DNA of 64,000 nt from RHKX01 sp046330415 (GCA_046330415.1 JAXLSW010000023.1:30103-94102); one strand, 5' to 3'; shown: positions 44,685 to 54,107, counted from the stretch's first letter. Made by a program: numbers and translations. Notes: a model not told the origin generated them from the letters alone.

Positions 44685-46198
44685 GCCCCGACGACCGGGG
44701 CTTCGAGGATCCCTTCGCGGAGGGCGATGCCGCGCGCGAGCGCACCGTCCACCGCGCGCTGAGCGGGAGGCAAGCGCAAGCACCGCGACAACGCCGCGCC
44801 TCGCTGGCCGAGCGCGTGTCCGAAAGCTGGCGCCCGTGATCGACGAGCACGACCTCGCGCGGCGCCGCGGAGAAGATCGAGCAGACGCGGGAACGGGCGC
44901 GGTCCCCCGGAGCCTCCCGCCGAGGAGCTGAGCCGCCGTCTTTCCGGCGGACCCCGGCGGCTCGGCGCCGGAGGCTCGTTCGCCTGGACGGAGCAGGCCA
45001 CGGCGCATCGCCGATGGCGTCGGCTCCGCCCGGGCTCCGCCGGCGGATGCGTCGCCGGCGGGGCCCGCGCGGGTCGAAGAGCCACCCGCGTCCGCAGGCG
45101 GCCCGGCGCCGGAGGGCGATGCGCGCCGCGAGTCCATGTTCCGCCCCCGGTCCTCCGCGCCCGCGTCACGGTCAACCTTCGACACCGGCGAGGAGATGCG
45201 GTTGGCTCCTGAGCCGCTCACAGCGTCCCCGCCTCCGCCCCGCGGCGAGAGCGAGGAGTGGGCCGCGATGCCTGCCGCCGGCGCGTCGGGGGATGGGGGG
45301 AGCCGCCGCCCGCGACCGTCGACGACGTCGAGCGGGTGGACCCTGTGGCGCCGCCGCCTGCTCGCGATCGGGGCGATCGTATTGCTCGTCACCGGAGCCG
45401 CGTTCGCCTTCAAGAAGGTCGGGAAGCGGCGAGCGCGCCCCGCGCCGGCGCCCGTCAAGAACGTGAAGACGATCGACGTGACGATTCCGGAGGGCCTCAC
45501 CTCGGGCGAGATCGCCGACGTCGCCAGGAGCCGGTCTCAAGGGCGACTACGAGGAGGCCGCCAAGCAGGCGCAGAAGAAGTTCGACGTTCAGAAGCTCGG
45601 TGGTCCCAAGGACGCCACGCTCGAGGGCTTCCTGTTCCCGGCGACCTACGAGGTCGAGAAGGGGGCGCCGGTCTCCGACCTCGTCGACAAGCAGCTCTAC
45701 GAGGGCTTCGAGCCCAACTTCGCGCAGGTGAACATGAGCAAGGCCAGAAGGCCCAGGGCTTCCTGGTGAGTTCGACGTCGTCACGATCGCCTCGATAGAA
45801 GTCGAACGCGAGGTCCAGGTTCCCGAGGAGGCGAAGAAGGTCGCCGCGGTGATCTACAACCGGATCGACGCCGGGATGCCGCTCGGGATCGACGCCACCG
45901 TCCGCTACGCGATCGGGAACAACTACTCGAAGGCGTCGAGCCTTCCGACCTCGAAGGTCGACTCGCCCTACAACACCTACAAGTACCCAGGGCTCCCGGT
46001 CGGGCCGATCTCCAACCCGGGTCTCAACTCGCTGCAGGCGGCGGCCATCCAAGCGACGACAACTACCTGTACTACGTGGTCAAGCCCAACACCTGCCCCG
46101 CCGAGCACTTCTTCACCGACAGCTACGACGAGTTCCTCGCCGCCTCCAGCAGTGACGCCGCGAAGCGGCGGCGGGAGAACAAAAACCCGAACTGCTGA
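44681..46198 (+). pseudogene. mltG: MltG endolytic murein transglycosylase, frame broken
   Basis: About 500 residues across frames. A long acidic/basic disordered N-terminus, one transmembrane helix ('LLAIGAIVLLVTGAAFAF', near 45360-45415), then the YceG domain: 'IDVTIPEGLTSGEIADVA', 'DATLEGFLFPATYEVEKGAP', 'IASIEVEREVQVPEEAKKVAAVIYNRIDAGMPLGIDATVRYA' (with the catalytic Glu), and 'KYPGLPVGPISNPGLNSLQAA'. It cuts nascent glycan strands at the membrane. Indels occur near 44770-44890, 45530, 45745 and 46050. It is translationally linked to ruvX (ATGA). Confidence 0.78.
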
Positions 46199-46218
46199 GC
46201 GGCCGGGATGATGGAGGG

Positions 46219-47054
46219 GTGAACCGCCTCGCCGTCCTCGGCCAGCCGATCGCCCACTCGCTCTCTCCGCGGATGCACACGGCCGCCTTCGCGGCGCTCG
46301 GGATCGACGGTGAGGTGGAGCTACGAGGCGATCGAGCTCTCCCCGGAGGAGTTCGCGGACAGTGTCGCCGGGCCTACTGGAGCGCGGCTTCATCGGCGCC
46401 AACGTCACCGTCCCCCACAAGGCCGCCGCGCTTGCGCTCGCCGACGAGCCGAGCGACGCCGCCCGCGCCATCGGCGCCGCCAACAACGCTCACCTTCACC
46501 GCCGCGGGCATCCGCGCCGACAACACCGACGCGCCGGGCCTGATCGAGGCGCTGCCGCTCTCACCCAGGGGCGCCGCGCGGTCGTGCTGGGGCGGGTGGG
46601 GCGGCGCGCGCCGCCGTCTGGGCTCTGATCGAGGCCGGGGCCGACGTCGAGATCCGCAACCGCAACGCCGCCCCGGGCGGAGGAGCTGGTCGCCGATCTC
46701 GGTGCCCGCGCCGCCGCCGCGTATGAGCCGCTCGAGCTCGCGAGCTGCGACATCCTCGTCAACGCGACGTCCGTCGGCCTTGCAAAGCCCGGTGCGCAGC
46801 CTGGTGCACCCGGTTCGGACCTAAAGCAGCTCGGCATCGAGGCCGATGGGCTGGACGAACATCTGATCCTGGTCGACCTCGTCTACGGGGCCGCACCCAC
46901 GGAGCTGACCGCCGCGGCAGTGCGGGGAGGGGCGAACGTGGTGGACGGTCGCGAGATCCTTGTTCGCCAGGGTGCCCTCTCACTTCGAATCTGGACCGGA
47001 CTGGAACCACCACTGCAGGCCATGCGCGACGCGATCGAGGAAAAGCGGCGATGA
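46219..47054 (+). pseudogene. aroE: shikimate dehydrogenase, frame broken
   Basis: About 278 residues across frames. 'RLAVLGQPIAHSLSPRMHTAAFAALG' (the Ser-x-Ser shikimate site), 'GFIGANVTVPHKAAALALADE' (catalytic Lys), 'ADNTDAPGLIEAL', a Gly-rich NADP loop region near 46590, and the C-terminal 'LVDLVYGAAPTELTAAA' to 'GREILVRQGALSLRIWTGLEPP'. It reduces 3-dehydroshikimate in aromatic biosynthesis. Indels lie near 46320, 46375, 46490, 46590, 46670 and 46830. GTG start; the stop overlaps the pilB ATG. Confidence 0.78.
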
Positions 47055-48859
47055 CCCCTGGGGACAGGCCCGACTACCTGCGGCCGGTGCCGACCGCCGC
47101 CGGGATCCCCGACGCGGGCTCAGCCGCCCCCGCGATCGACCCCTACGCGTCCGGGACCCCGGGCCTGACGCCGCCACTTTCGAGCTCGCACGCCGGCCGC
47201 TTCATCACCGACGTGATCGTCGAGCTCGGCTACCTGACCGCGGAGCGGGTTCAGCAGGTCGTCGCCGAGGCGCGCACCGCCGGCCGCTCCCCGGAGACGC
47301 TGATGGTCGAGCAGGGACTTCTCAACGCCGATCAGCTCTCGCGCGCCATCGCGGAGCGCTATGGGCTGCACCACATCGACCTCGACATGTACACGATCGA
47401 CATGGCGGCGGCGAACATGGTCACGGTCGCCGCGGCGCGCCGCTTCCGCGCTGTGCCGGTCGGTTTCGTCGACTCCGACACCCTGCTGCTGGCGATGGCC
47501 GACCCGGCCAACGTGCTGGCGATCGACGACGTGCAGATGATGACCGGGCTCAACTGCCGCGTCGCGGTGGCGGCCGAGGTCGACATCGACAACCTGATCA
47601 GCCAGCTCAACTCGCTCGAGAGCGCGGTCACGGAGGCGGTCGAGGAGGACGAGGACGAGGAGGCGCTCTCCCCGGGCGGCGTCACCGAGCTGCGCGAGTC
47701 GGCCGACGACGCGCCGGTGATCAAGCTCGTCTACTCGATCCTCGGCCAGGCAGTCAACGACGGCGCCTCCGACGTCCACTTCGAGCCCGAGGAAGGGGAC
47801 ATGCGGGTCCGCTTCCGCGTCGACGGCGTCCTCAAGGAGGTCGCTCGCGTCCCCAAGCGCATGGTCGCCGGCGTCGTCTCCCGGATCAAGATCATGAGCG
47901 AGCTCGACATCGCCGAGAAGCGCGTGCCGCAGGACGGCCGCGTCGCCGTCAACGTCGACGATCGCAAGGTCGACCTCCGCGTCGTCACGGTGCCGACCGA
48001 GCGCGGGGAGGGGGCGACGGTGCGAATCCTCGACAAGACCCAGGCGCTCCGCACCCTGGACGAGCTCGGGATGCTCGGCGAGGGGCGCCTCCGCTTCCAG
48101 GAGGCCTTCACCCAGGCGTACGGCGCGGTGCTGGTGACCGGCCCGACCGGCTCCGGCAAGTCGACGACGCTGTACTCGGCGCTGAACGAGATCAACGACG
48201 TCTCGCGCAAGATCCTGACGATCGAGGACCCCGTCGAGTACCGCATCGCGGGTGTCAACCAGATGGGCGTCAACCGCAAGGCGGGCCTCGACTTCGCGAC
48301 CGGGCTGCGCTCGATGCTGCGCGCCGACCCCGACGTGATCATGGTCGGCGAGATCCGCGACGGCGAGACCGCGCGCATCGCCATCGAGGCCGCGCTGACC
48401 GGCCACATGGTGCTGAGCACCCTCCACACGAATGATGCGCCCGGTGCCATCACGCGCCTCAACAAGATGGGGATCGAGTCCTTCCTGACCGCCTCGGCGC
48501 TCGACTGCGTCGTCGCTCAGCGCCTCGCCCGCACGCTGTGCATCGACTGCAAGCGCCGCACGGTCCTCTCCCGCGCGGCGCTCGAGGCGGCTGGATTCCA
48601 CGTCGGCGCCGACTTGGAGGCGTGGGAGCCGGTCGGGTGCGGCCGCTGCTCGGGAACGGGCTACCGCGGGCGCGTGGGCCTCTACTCGGTGATGCGGATG
48701 AGCGAGGCCCTCAAGGACCTGACGGTGCAGGCGGCGCCGCAGGCGGACCTGACCCGCGTCGCCCGCCAGGAGGGCATGAGCACGCTCCGCGAGGACGGGC
48801 TCGAGAAGGTCCGCCAGGGGCTGACGAGCATCGCCGAGGTCGCGCGCGTCGCCGTCTAG
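47051..48859 (+). CDS. pilB: type IV pilus assembly ATPase PilB
   Basis: 602 residues, hexameric extension motor. The N-terminal region (about 48-115) contains 'GRFITDVIVELGYLTAERVQQVV' and 'LMVEQGLLNADQLSRAIAERYGL', resembling the MshEN c-di-GMP-binding repeats. Then come an Asp/Glu linker (190-205), the N2 domain, and the C-terminal ATPase with Walker A GPTGSGKST (364-372), the Asp box 'TIEDPVEY', Walker B 'DPDVIMVGEIRD' and the His box 'STLHTNDA'. Two CxxC pairs ('CIDCKRR', 'CGRCSG') form the zinc site of PilB/GspE. The ATG overlaps the aroE stop. Confidence 0.92.
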   Translation: MTPGDRPDYLRPVPTAAGIPDAGSAAPAIDPYASGTPGLTPPLSSSHAGRFITDVIVELGYLTAERVQQVVAEARTAGRSPETLMVEQGLLNADQLSRAIAERYGLHHIDLDMYTIDMAAANMVTVAAARRFRAVPVGFVDSDTLLLAMADPANVLAIDDVQMMTGLNCRVAVAAEVDIDNLISQLNSLESAVTEAVEEDEDEEALSPGGVTELRESADDAPVIKLVYSILGQAVNDGASDVHFEPEEGDMRVRFRVDGVLKEVARVPKRMVAGVVSRIKIMSELDIAEKRVPQDGRVAVNVDDRKVDLRVVTVPTERGEGATVRILDKTQALRTLDELGMLGEGRLRFQEAFTQAYGAVLVTGPTGSGKSTTLYSALNEINDVSRKILTIEDPVEYRIAGVNQMGVNRKAGLDFATGLRSMLRADPDVIMVGEIRDGETARIAIEAALTGHMVLSTLHTNDAPGAITRLNKMGIESFLTASALDCVVAQRLARTLCIDCKRRTVLSRAALEAAGFHVGADLEAWEPVGCGRCSGTGYRGRVGLYSVMRMSEALKDLTVQAAPQADLTRVARQEGMSTLREDGLEKVRQGLTSIAEVARVAV

Positions 48860-48900
48860 ACGGGTGATTCCACGGATTCCCGCCACAGGAACCGCCGCGG

Positions 48901-48934
48901 GCTCCAGCGCTCCACCGGCTCCAGCGCTCCAGCA
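48901..48934. repeat. tandem 17-bp direct repeat
   Basis: GCTCCAGCGCTCCA plus three bases occurs twice head to tail (48901-48917 and 48918-48934), 41 bases after the pilB stop and directly before the first palindrome. Non-coding. Confidence 0.7.
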
Positions 48935-48972
48935 GGGGTCACAGAGACCAGCATTCTGGTCTGAGTCACCCC
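48935..48972. repeat. 38-bp palindromic element, copy 1
   Basis: Outer arms GGGGTCAC/GTCACCCC (one mismatch) and inner arms AGACCAGCA/TTCTGGTCT (one mismatch), separated by a two-base internal bulge on each side. Together with copy 2 it fills most of the 297-base gap between pilB and the MBL gene. It could fold into a long hairpin ending the pilB transcript, though no U-run follows. Confidence 0.7.
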
Positions 48973-49005
48973 ACGTTCCGTTTGGGTGTCTTCGCTTCAC
49001 GACCA

Positions 49006-49043
49006 GGGGTGACAGAGACCAGCATGCTGGTCTGAGTCACCCC
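49006..49043. repeat. 38-bp palindromic element, copy 2
   Basis: It begins 71 bases after copy 1 and differs from it at two positions. Outer arms GGGGTGAC/GTCACCCC and inner arms AGACCAGCA/TGCTGGTCT are perfect here, with only a two-base AG/GA bulge. The centre is GCATGC. The substitutions improve pairing relative to copy 1, suggesting structure is conserved. Confidence 0.7.
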
Positions 49044-49156
49044 ACCGTCCCGTGTAGGCGGCTGACGATGGGCCGACAAGGTCTCCGCTGCCTCCAGCGT
49101 CGCCCGAGCGCGTGGAATGGGGCGCGACTACTGGTAGGCGGTCTAGGCTCGGGCGC

Positions 49157-49906
49157 GTGTTTCGCGTCACCTACATCGGCCATGCGTCCCTGCTGATCGA
49201 GATCGGCGGGATCCGGGTGCTGACGGACCCGGTTCTGCGGCGGCGCTTCGGGCACCTGCGACGGGTCGTGGACGAGCCCGCGGCCGACGCGACGGGGGGC
49301 CTCGACGCGGTCCTCGTCTCCCACGCTCACCACGACCACCTCGACGTGCCGTCGCTGCGCGCGCTGCCGGGCTCCCCGCCGGTGCTCGGGCCGGCGCCCG
49401 TGGCCGGTCCGGTGCGCAAGGCCGGCCTGCCGGCGCGCGTCCTCGCCCATGGGGAGACGACCGAGCTCGGTTCGGTCGCGGTCGAGGTCACCGACGCCGA
49501 GCACGACGGGCGCCGCTGGCCGCTTCCCGGCCGCAACCGCGACGCCTTCGGCTTCGTGCTCCGCGAAGGCGCAGGGGAGGGTTCCGTCTACTTCGCCGGC
49601 GACACCGGACTGAACGCCGACTTCAGCTCGATCGGCCCGGTCACCGTGGCGCTGCTACCGGTCGCGGGGTGGGGCCCGAAGCTCGGCCCCGGTCACATGG
49701 GCCCCGACGAGGCGGCGGAGGTCGCGAGGATCATCGGTCCCGACGTCGCGATCCCGATTCACTGGGGCACCTACGAGCGGTTGATGATGAAGATCGACGA
49801 CCGCCACGCCCCGGCGCGGGAGTTCGCCGAGCACGTCGCCGAACTCGCGCCGCGCACGAGGGTGGAGATCCTCGAGCCGGGCGAGGCGTTCGATCTCGGC
49901 ACGTAG
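49157..49906 (+). CDS. MBL-fold metal-dependent hydrolase (UlaG/YtnP-like)
   Basis: 249 residues. 'TYIGHASLLIEIGGIRVLTDPVL' at the N-terminus and 'VSHAHHDHLDVPSL' (His-x-His-x-Asp-His) identify the UlaG-like branch. 'FAGDTGLN' gives the bridging Asp, and 'GPGHMGPDEAAEVARIIGPDVAIPIHWGTYE' the C-terminal histidines. Substrate unknown. The GTG start is preceded by no clear Shine-Dalgarno. It is transcribed in the same direction as the pil genes but separated from them by structured intergenic DNA on both sides. Confidence 0.85.
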   Translation: MFRVTYIGHASLLIEIGGIRVLTDPVLRRRFGHLRRVVDEPAADATGGLDAVLVSHAHHDHLDVPSLRALPGSPPVLGPAPVAGPVRKAGLPARVLAHGETTELGSVAVEVTDAEHDGRRWPLPGRNRDAFGFVLREGAGEGSVYFAGDTGLNADFSSIGPVTVALLPVAGWGPKLGPGHMGPDEAAEVARIIGPDVAIPIHWGTYERLMMKIDDRHAPAREFAEHVAELAPRTRVEILEPGEAFDLGT

Positions 49907-49921
49907 CCGGCCCGCCGCCGG

Positions 49922-49974
49922 CGGACCTGTCGCCGGACAGCAGAGAAGAAGTCCACTTCCGGGTGACAGGTCCG
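49922..49974. repeat. long inverted repeat after the MBL gene
   Basis: CGGACCTGTC (49922-49931) and GACAGGTCCG (49965-49974) are perfect 10-bp arms. An inner CCGG pair (49933-49936, 49959-49962) allows a second stem. It begins 16 bases after the stop codon. It is a terminator-like hairpin without a U-tract, with the same nested design as the 57-bp repeats. Confidence 0.6.
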
Positions 49975-50002
49975 GCGCCGGGACCATGGGGCGGGCCGAG
50001 AC

Positions 50003-50058
50003 TTCGGACGCGGGGCGCCTCGACCACGCTCTACGTGGTTCACGCGCCCCGCAGCACC
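50003..50058. repeat. intergenic hairpin repeat, copy 1
   Basis: GGGGCGC (50012-50018) pairs with GCGCCCC (50044-50050), and inside it CCACG (50024-50028) pairs with CGTGG (50034-50038). The left half is repeated at 50147-50198. The whole 397 bases from 49907 to 50303 are otherwise without a convincing gene. Confidence 0.55.
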
Positions 50059-50146
50059 CGATGGGCACCGAAAGGGGAGCGGGGCCGGGGTCTTCGGGCA
50101 CGCCCGGTCCCACCCGGTGCTCTGACACCCCCTCGCTGCCCTGGCT

Positions 50147-50198
50147 CTCGGACGCGGGGCGCCTCCGCCACGTCAGACGTGGTTCGTGCGCCAAGCAC
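50147..50198. repeat. intergenic hairpin repeat, copy 2
   Basis: It shares CTCGGACG, CGGGGCGCCTC and the CCACG/CGTGG hairpin with copy 1. The inner stem is extended to CCACGTC/GACGTGG (50168-50174, 50176-50182), while the outer right arm is partly lost. It lies about 105 bases upstream of the AI-2E family gene. Confidence 0.5.
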
Positions 50199-50303
50199 CG
50201 CTCGGAGGGTCGAGTTCTAGCCACGGCTCCGGGGGCCCAACCTCGCCCAGCGCCCGGAAGCGGGCCCTCCGCGGCGGAGCCGTCCGGCCCGCCCCCTATA
50301 TCC

Positions 50304-51584
50304 ATGCCGATGGAAGCAGGGAACCCACCCTCGGCATCCGGTCCTCCGGGCGGCGCCAAGCTGGTCGCGTCGGCGGCCGCTGCGGCGAACGAGGCCTGGC
50401 GCCCGCGGGAGCCGACGGTGCGCGGGATCCTGCGGGTGGTCCTGACGGTCGTTTGCAGCGCTTTCGCGATCTACCTCATCTACCTCCTGCGAACGCCGAT
50501 CTCGTGGCTCTTCTTCGCGACGTTCGTCGCGGTCGCGGTCGCCGCTCCGGTCAACAGCCTCAGCGACCACATGCCGCGCGGCCTGGCGATCGGCCTCATC
50601 TACTTCTTCCTAGTCCTCGTACCGATCACGATCGGCGCGATCTTGATCCCTCCTGGGGTGCGCGCGGTCAGCGACCTCGTCTCCGAGACGCCCGACTACG
50701 TCGACGACCTGAGCACGACGGTCAACGAGAACGAGACCCTGCGCAACCTCAACGACGACTTCGATCTCGTCGGCAAGCTTCAGGACCTCGCCGACGACGC
50801 CGCCGGGTCGGTCGGGGACGTGGCGGGGACTCTCGCCGACGTCGGCGCCGGCCTCGTCAGCTCGCTCTTCGCCCTCTTCACGATCCTCGTGATGAGCATG
50901 TTTATGGTGGCGCGCGGAAGTTCCTGGGTCGATGCCTTCCTGCGCACCCGTCCCGAAGAGGAGGCGGACGCGATCAGCCGGGCGCTCGACCGCATGGCCA
51001 CCGCCGTCTCCTCCTACGTGGGCGGCGCGCTCCTGCAGGCGACGATCGCCGGCATCGCCGCCTTCGTGGTCCTGCAGATCCTCGGGGTCCCGGCGCCGCT
51101 CGCCCTCGCGGTGATCGTCGCCGTCCTCGACCTGATCCCGCTGATCGGCGCCACCCTGGGGGCGATCATCGTCGGTCTGATCACGCTGTTCACGGACTTC
51201 CCGACCGCGACGATCGTCTGGGCGATCTTCGCGATCGGCTACCAGCAGTTCGAGAACTACGTGGTGCAGCCGCGGATCCAGAGCCGAGCGGTCGCGCTCG
51301 ACCCGTTCATCATCGTCGTCGCGGCCATCTTCGGCGGCACCCTGCTCGGGATCGTCGGCGCCCTGCTCGCCATCCCCACAGCCGCGGCGCTCCAGATCGG
51401 CGCCCGCGAGTACGTCGAGTTCCGGCGCATCTACAAGGGCGGCACGATGCTCCCCGGCTCCCACGTCGCGGTTCCCGCGCAGGCCGGGGCCAGCGATACC
51501 GCAGCGGGCCCGGCCTCTGGCGGAACCCCCGATCCGCCTCAGCAGGAGCCCGTCGCCGACCCCGACGACGAGCCTCCGGCCTAG
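50304..51584 (+). CDS. AI-2E (PerM) family membrane protein
   Basis: 426 residues with seven or eight helices. 'ISWLFFATFVAVAVAAPVNSLSDHMPRGLAIGLIYFFLVLVPI' and the C-terminal 'VPAPLALAVIVAVLDLIPLIGATLGAIIVGLITLF' and 'YQQFENYVVQPRIQSRAVALDPFIIVVA' are diagnostic. The protein has a large extracytoplasmic helical loop (about 120-210) and a Pro/Ala tail. Members export signals or ions; specificity is unknown. ATG 50304 is chosen because the region upstream in frame is the repeat-rich intergenic DNA. Confidence 0.87.
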   Translation: MPMEAGNPPSASGPPGGAKLVASAAAAANEAWRPREPTVRGILRVVLTVVCSAFAIYLIYLLRTPISWLFFATFVAVAVAAPVNSLSDHMPRGLAIGLIYFFLVLVPITIGAILIPPGVRAVSDLVSETPDYVDDLSTTVNENETLRNLNDDFDLVGKLQDLADDAAGSVGDVAGTLADVGAGLVSSLFALFTILVMSMFMVARGSSWVDAFLRTRPEEEADAISRALDRMATAVSSYVGGALLQATIAGIAAFVVLQILGVPAPLALAVIVAVLDLIPLIGATLGAIIVGLITLFTDFPTATIVWAIFAIGYQQFENYVVQPRIQSRAVALDPFIIVVAAIFGGTLLGIVGALLAIPTAAALQIGAREYVEFRRIYKGGTMLPGSHVAVPAQAGASDTAAGPASGGTPDPPQQEPVADPDDEPPA

Positions 51585-51670
51585 CCGAAGCGACACCTCA
51601 CCGCAGCCCTGTGGCTGGGCGCTCGTCCGCGCGGCTCAAGGCTTGGGCCCTTCGGTCCGATCTGGTCTCC

Positions 51671-52816
51671 GTGAGCTTCGACTTCGCAGCCGTTCTCAAC
51701 CGCATGGTCGAGTTGGGAGCCTCCGACGTGCACCTGACCCCCGGCTTCCCGCCCGCGATCCGCGTGCGCGGGCAGATCACGCCGATGGAGGGTCAGACGC
51801 CGCTGACCCCGCAGGAGACCCGCGAGGTCGTCTACTCGATCCTCAACGACGACCAGCGCAAGCGCTTCGAGAACAACATGCAGCTCGACTTCGCCTACGC
51901 GATCCCCAACGTCGCCCGCTTCCGCGTCAACTGCTTCTTCCAGCGCGGGGCGATCAGCGCCGCGTTCCGCTTCATCCCCGAGAGCATCAAGTCGCTCGGT
52001 CAGCTCGGCCTGCCGCCGGTGCTGGAGGAGTTCACGCGCAAGCCGCGCGGGTTCGTCCTCGTCACCGGCCCGACCGGCTCCGGCAAGACCACCTCGCTGG
52101 CGGCCATGATCGACTCGATCAACGCCGAGCGGGACGAGCACATCCTCACGATCGAGGACCCGATCGAGTTCATGCACCCGCACAAGCGGTGCATCGTCAA
52201 CCAGCGCGAGATCGGCGCCGACGCCCCCGACTTCGCCGCGGCGTTGAAGGCCGCCCTGCGCCAGGACCCCGACGTCATCCTCGTCGGCGAGATGAGGGAC
52301 TTGGAGACGATCTCCACCGCCCTGACCGCGGCCGAGACCGGCCACCTCGTCTTCGCGACCCTGCACACGCAGTCGACGGCCCAGACCGTCGACCGCATCA
52401 TCGACGTCTTCCCGGCCGGCCAGCAGGCGCAGGTGCGGATGCAGCTCTCGATCGCTCTGCAGGGGATCGTCACCCAGCAGCTGCTGCCGACCGCCGATGG
52501 CCTCAGCCGCGCCTGCGCGTGCGAGATCCTCGTCCCGAGCCCGGCGATCCGCAACCTCATCCGCGAGGGCAAGACGCACCAGATCTACTCCGCGATCCAG
52601 ACCTCCGGCGCCTCCGGGATGCAGACGATGGACGCCCATCTCGCGCAGCTCGTGCGTCAGGGACGGATCACCCAGAAGCTCGCCGAGAACCGCGCCGCGG
52701 TTCCGGAGGAGCTGCGCCGCCTGCTCGGCACCGGCGGCATGAACGCCTCGACCGCCACCGCGCCGCCGCCGCCCACCTACCAGGGTGCTGCGGCAACGCT
52801 CGGCACCCCGGCCTGA
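51671..52816 (+). CDS. pilT: type IV pilus retraction ATPase PilT
   Basis: 381 residues, the usual PilT length. The N-domain 'LGASDVHLTPGFPPAIRVRGQI', Walker A GPTGSGKT (133-140), Asp box 'LTIEDPIEF', Walker B 'DPDVILVGEMRD', His box 'ATLHTQSTAQTVDRIID' and the PilT-specific 'AIRNLIREGK' are all present. It drives pilus retraction (twitching, DNA uptake). GTG 51671 is chosen because residues from there match the family's N-terminus. The stop TGA shares its final A with the pilC ATG. Confidence 0.93.
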   Translation: MSFDFAAVLNRMVELGASDVHLTPGFPPAIRVRGQITPMEGQTPLTPQETREVVYSILNDDQRKRFENNMQLDFAYAIPNVARFRVNCFFQRGAISAAFRFIPESIKSLGQLGLPPVLEEFTRKPRGFVLVTGPTGSGKTTSLAAMIDSINAERDEHILTIEDPIEFMHPHKRCIVNQREIGADAPDFAAALKAALRQDPDVILVGEMRDLETISTALTAAETGHLVFATLHTQSTAQTVDRIIDVFPAGQQAQVRMQLSIALQGIVTQQLLPTADGLSRACACEILVPSPAIRNLIREGKTHQIYSAIQTSGASGMQTMDAHLAQLVRQGRITQKLAENRAAVPEELRRLLGTGGMNASTATAPPPPTYQGAAATLGTPA

Positions 52817-54048
52817 TGAGCGTCTTCCTCTTCCGGGCCGTCGACCTCGCCGGCGTCCCCTCTCGCGGGGAGCTCGAGGCGGGCTCGAAGACCCAGGTCA
52901 CCGAACAGCTGCGCCAGCGTGGGCTGATCGTCCTCGACGTCTCCGAGAAGCGCGAGGCGATGCGGATCGACGCCGCCTTCGACCGCTTCCGTCGCATCGA
53001 CATGCGCGAGCTCGCGGTCTTCTCGCGGCAGTTCGCGACCCTGATCGGCTCCGGCATGCCGATGCTGCGCTCCCTCTACACGCTCGAGGACCAGACGCAG
53101 GACGAGAAGATCAAGGAGGCGATCGGCGGCCTCCGCAACGACGTCGAGGCCGGTAGCTCGGTCGCCGATGCGATGGAGCGCCGCCCCGGGATCTTCGACC
53201 CTCTCTACCGCTCGATGGTCCGCGCGGGGGAGGGCTCCGGCCGCCTGGAGTCCGCGCTCGACATGGTCGCGATCCAGCTCGAGAAGCTCGACGCCCTGAG
53301 GCGCCAGGTGAAGTCGGCGATGATGTATCCGCTGCTCGTCTTCAGCTTCGCCGCGCTGGTGATGATGGCCGTCGTCGCCTTCATCGTCCCCGTCTTCGTC
53401 GGCCTCTTCGAGGAGCTCTCGGAGGAGAGCGGCTCCGACGCCTCGCTGCCGCTGATGACGCAGATCACCGTCAACGTCTCCCACGCGATCACCGGCTACT
53501 GGTTCATCCTCTTCCCGGCGATCGGCGGGCTCATCTTCGCTTTCGTGCAGTGGAAGAAGACCGAGAAGGGCCGCTACCAGTGGGACTCCTTCAAGTTGAA
53601 GCTCCCGGCGAAGATCGGTGACGTCGTCCAGAAGGTCGCGATCGCCCGCTGGTCGCGCGTCTTCAGCGGCACGATCAGCGCCGGTGTCCCGATCCTGCAG
53701 GCGGTCAAGATCGCCGGGGAGACCTCCGGCAACGCCGTCGTCGCCGAGGCGATGGAGGACGTCTATGCCTCGGTCCGCCGCGGCGGCACGATTGCTGCGC
53801 CGCTCGACAAGTCACCCGTCTTCCCGACCATGGTCACCCACATGGTCGCCGTCGGCGAGGAGACCGGCCAGCTCGAGCACATGCTGAGCAAGGTCGCCGA
53901 CTTCTACGAGGCCGAGGTCGACGCCAAGGTAAAGGCCCTGACCTCCCTCATCGAGCCGATCATGATCATCTTCGTCGGCATCGCCGTCGGCTTCATCGTG
54001 ATCTCGATGTACCTGCCGATCTTCAGCATCTACGACAAGATCAAGTAG
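52816..54048 (+). CDS. pilC: type IV pilus inner-membrane platform protein PilC
   Basis: 410 residues. Two T2SSF/GspF repeats (about 60-185 and 265-390), each with 'FSRQFATLIGSGMPMLRSL' or 'WSRVFSGTISAGVPILQAV', and three membrane helices (about 167-197, 215-240, 375-398). It couples PilB/PilT to the growing pilus base. The start overlaps pilT by one base (TGATG). No pilM-N-O genes follow; the next gene is ppdK, so the remaining assembly genes lie elsewhere. Confidence 0.93.
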   Translation: MSVFLFRAVDLAGVPSRGELEAGSKTQVTEQLRQRGLIVLDVSEKREAMRIDAAFDRFRRIDMRELAVFSRQFATLIGSGMPMLRSLYTLEDQTQDEKIKEAIGGLRNDVEAGSSVADAMERRPGIFDPLYRSMVRAGEGSGRLESALDMVAIQLEKLDALRRQVKSAMMYPLLVFSFAALVMMAVVAFIVPVFVGLFEELSEESGSDASLPLMTQITVNVSHAITGYWFILFPAIGGLIFAFVQWKKTEKGRYQWDSFKLKLPAKIGDVVQKVAIARWSRVFSGTISAGVPILQAVKIAGETSGNAVVAEAMEDVYASVRRGGTIAAPLDKSPVFPTMVTHMVAVGEETGQLEHMLSKVADFYEAEVDAKVKALTSLIEPIMIIFVGIAVGFIVISMYLPIFSIYDKIK

Positions 54049-54107
54049 CCGCGCCGGCCTCGCTTCGCGCGGCCTGAGGGAATCGCGTTGAAGTCGAAGG
54101 GCGAGAA

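Noticed and set aside
48901..49043. Possible CRISPR array
   Set aside because: Only two palindromic copies with one ~33-bp spacer and no cas genes; the units are long self-complementary hairpins, unlike CRISPR repeats.
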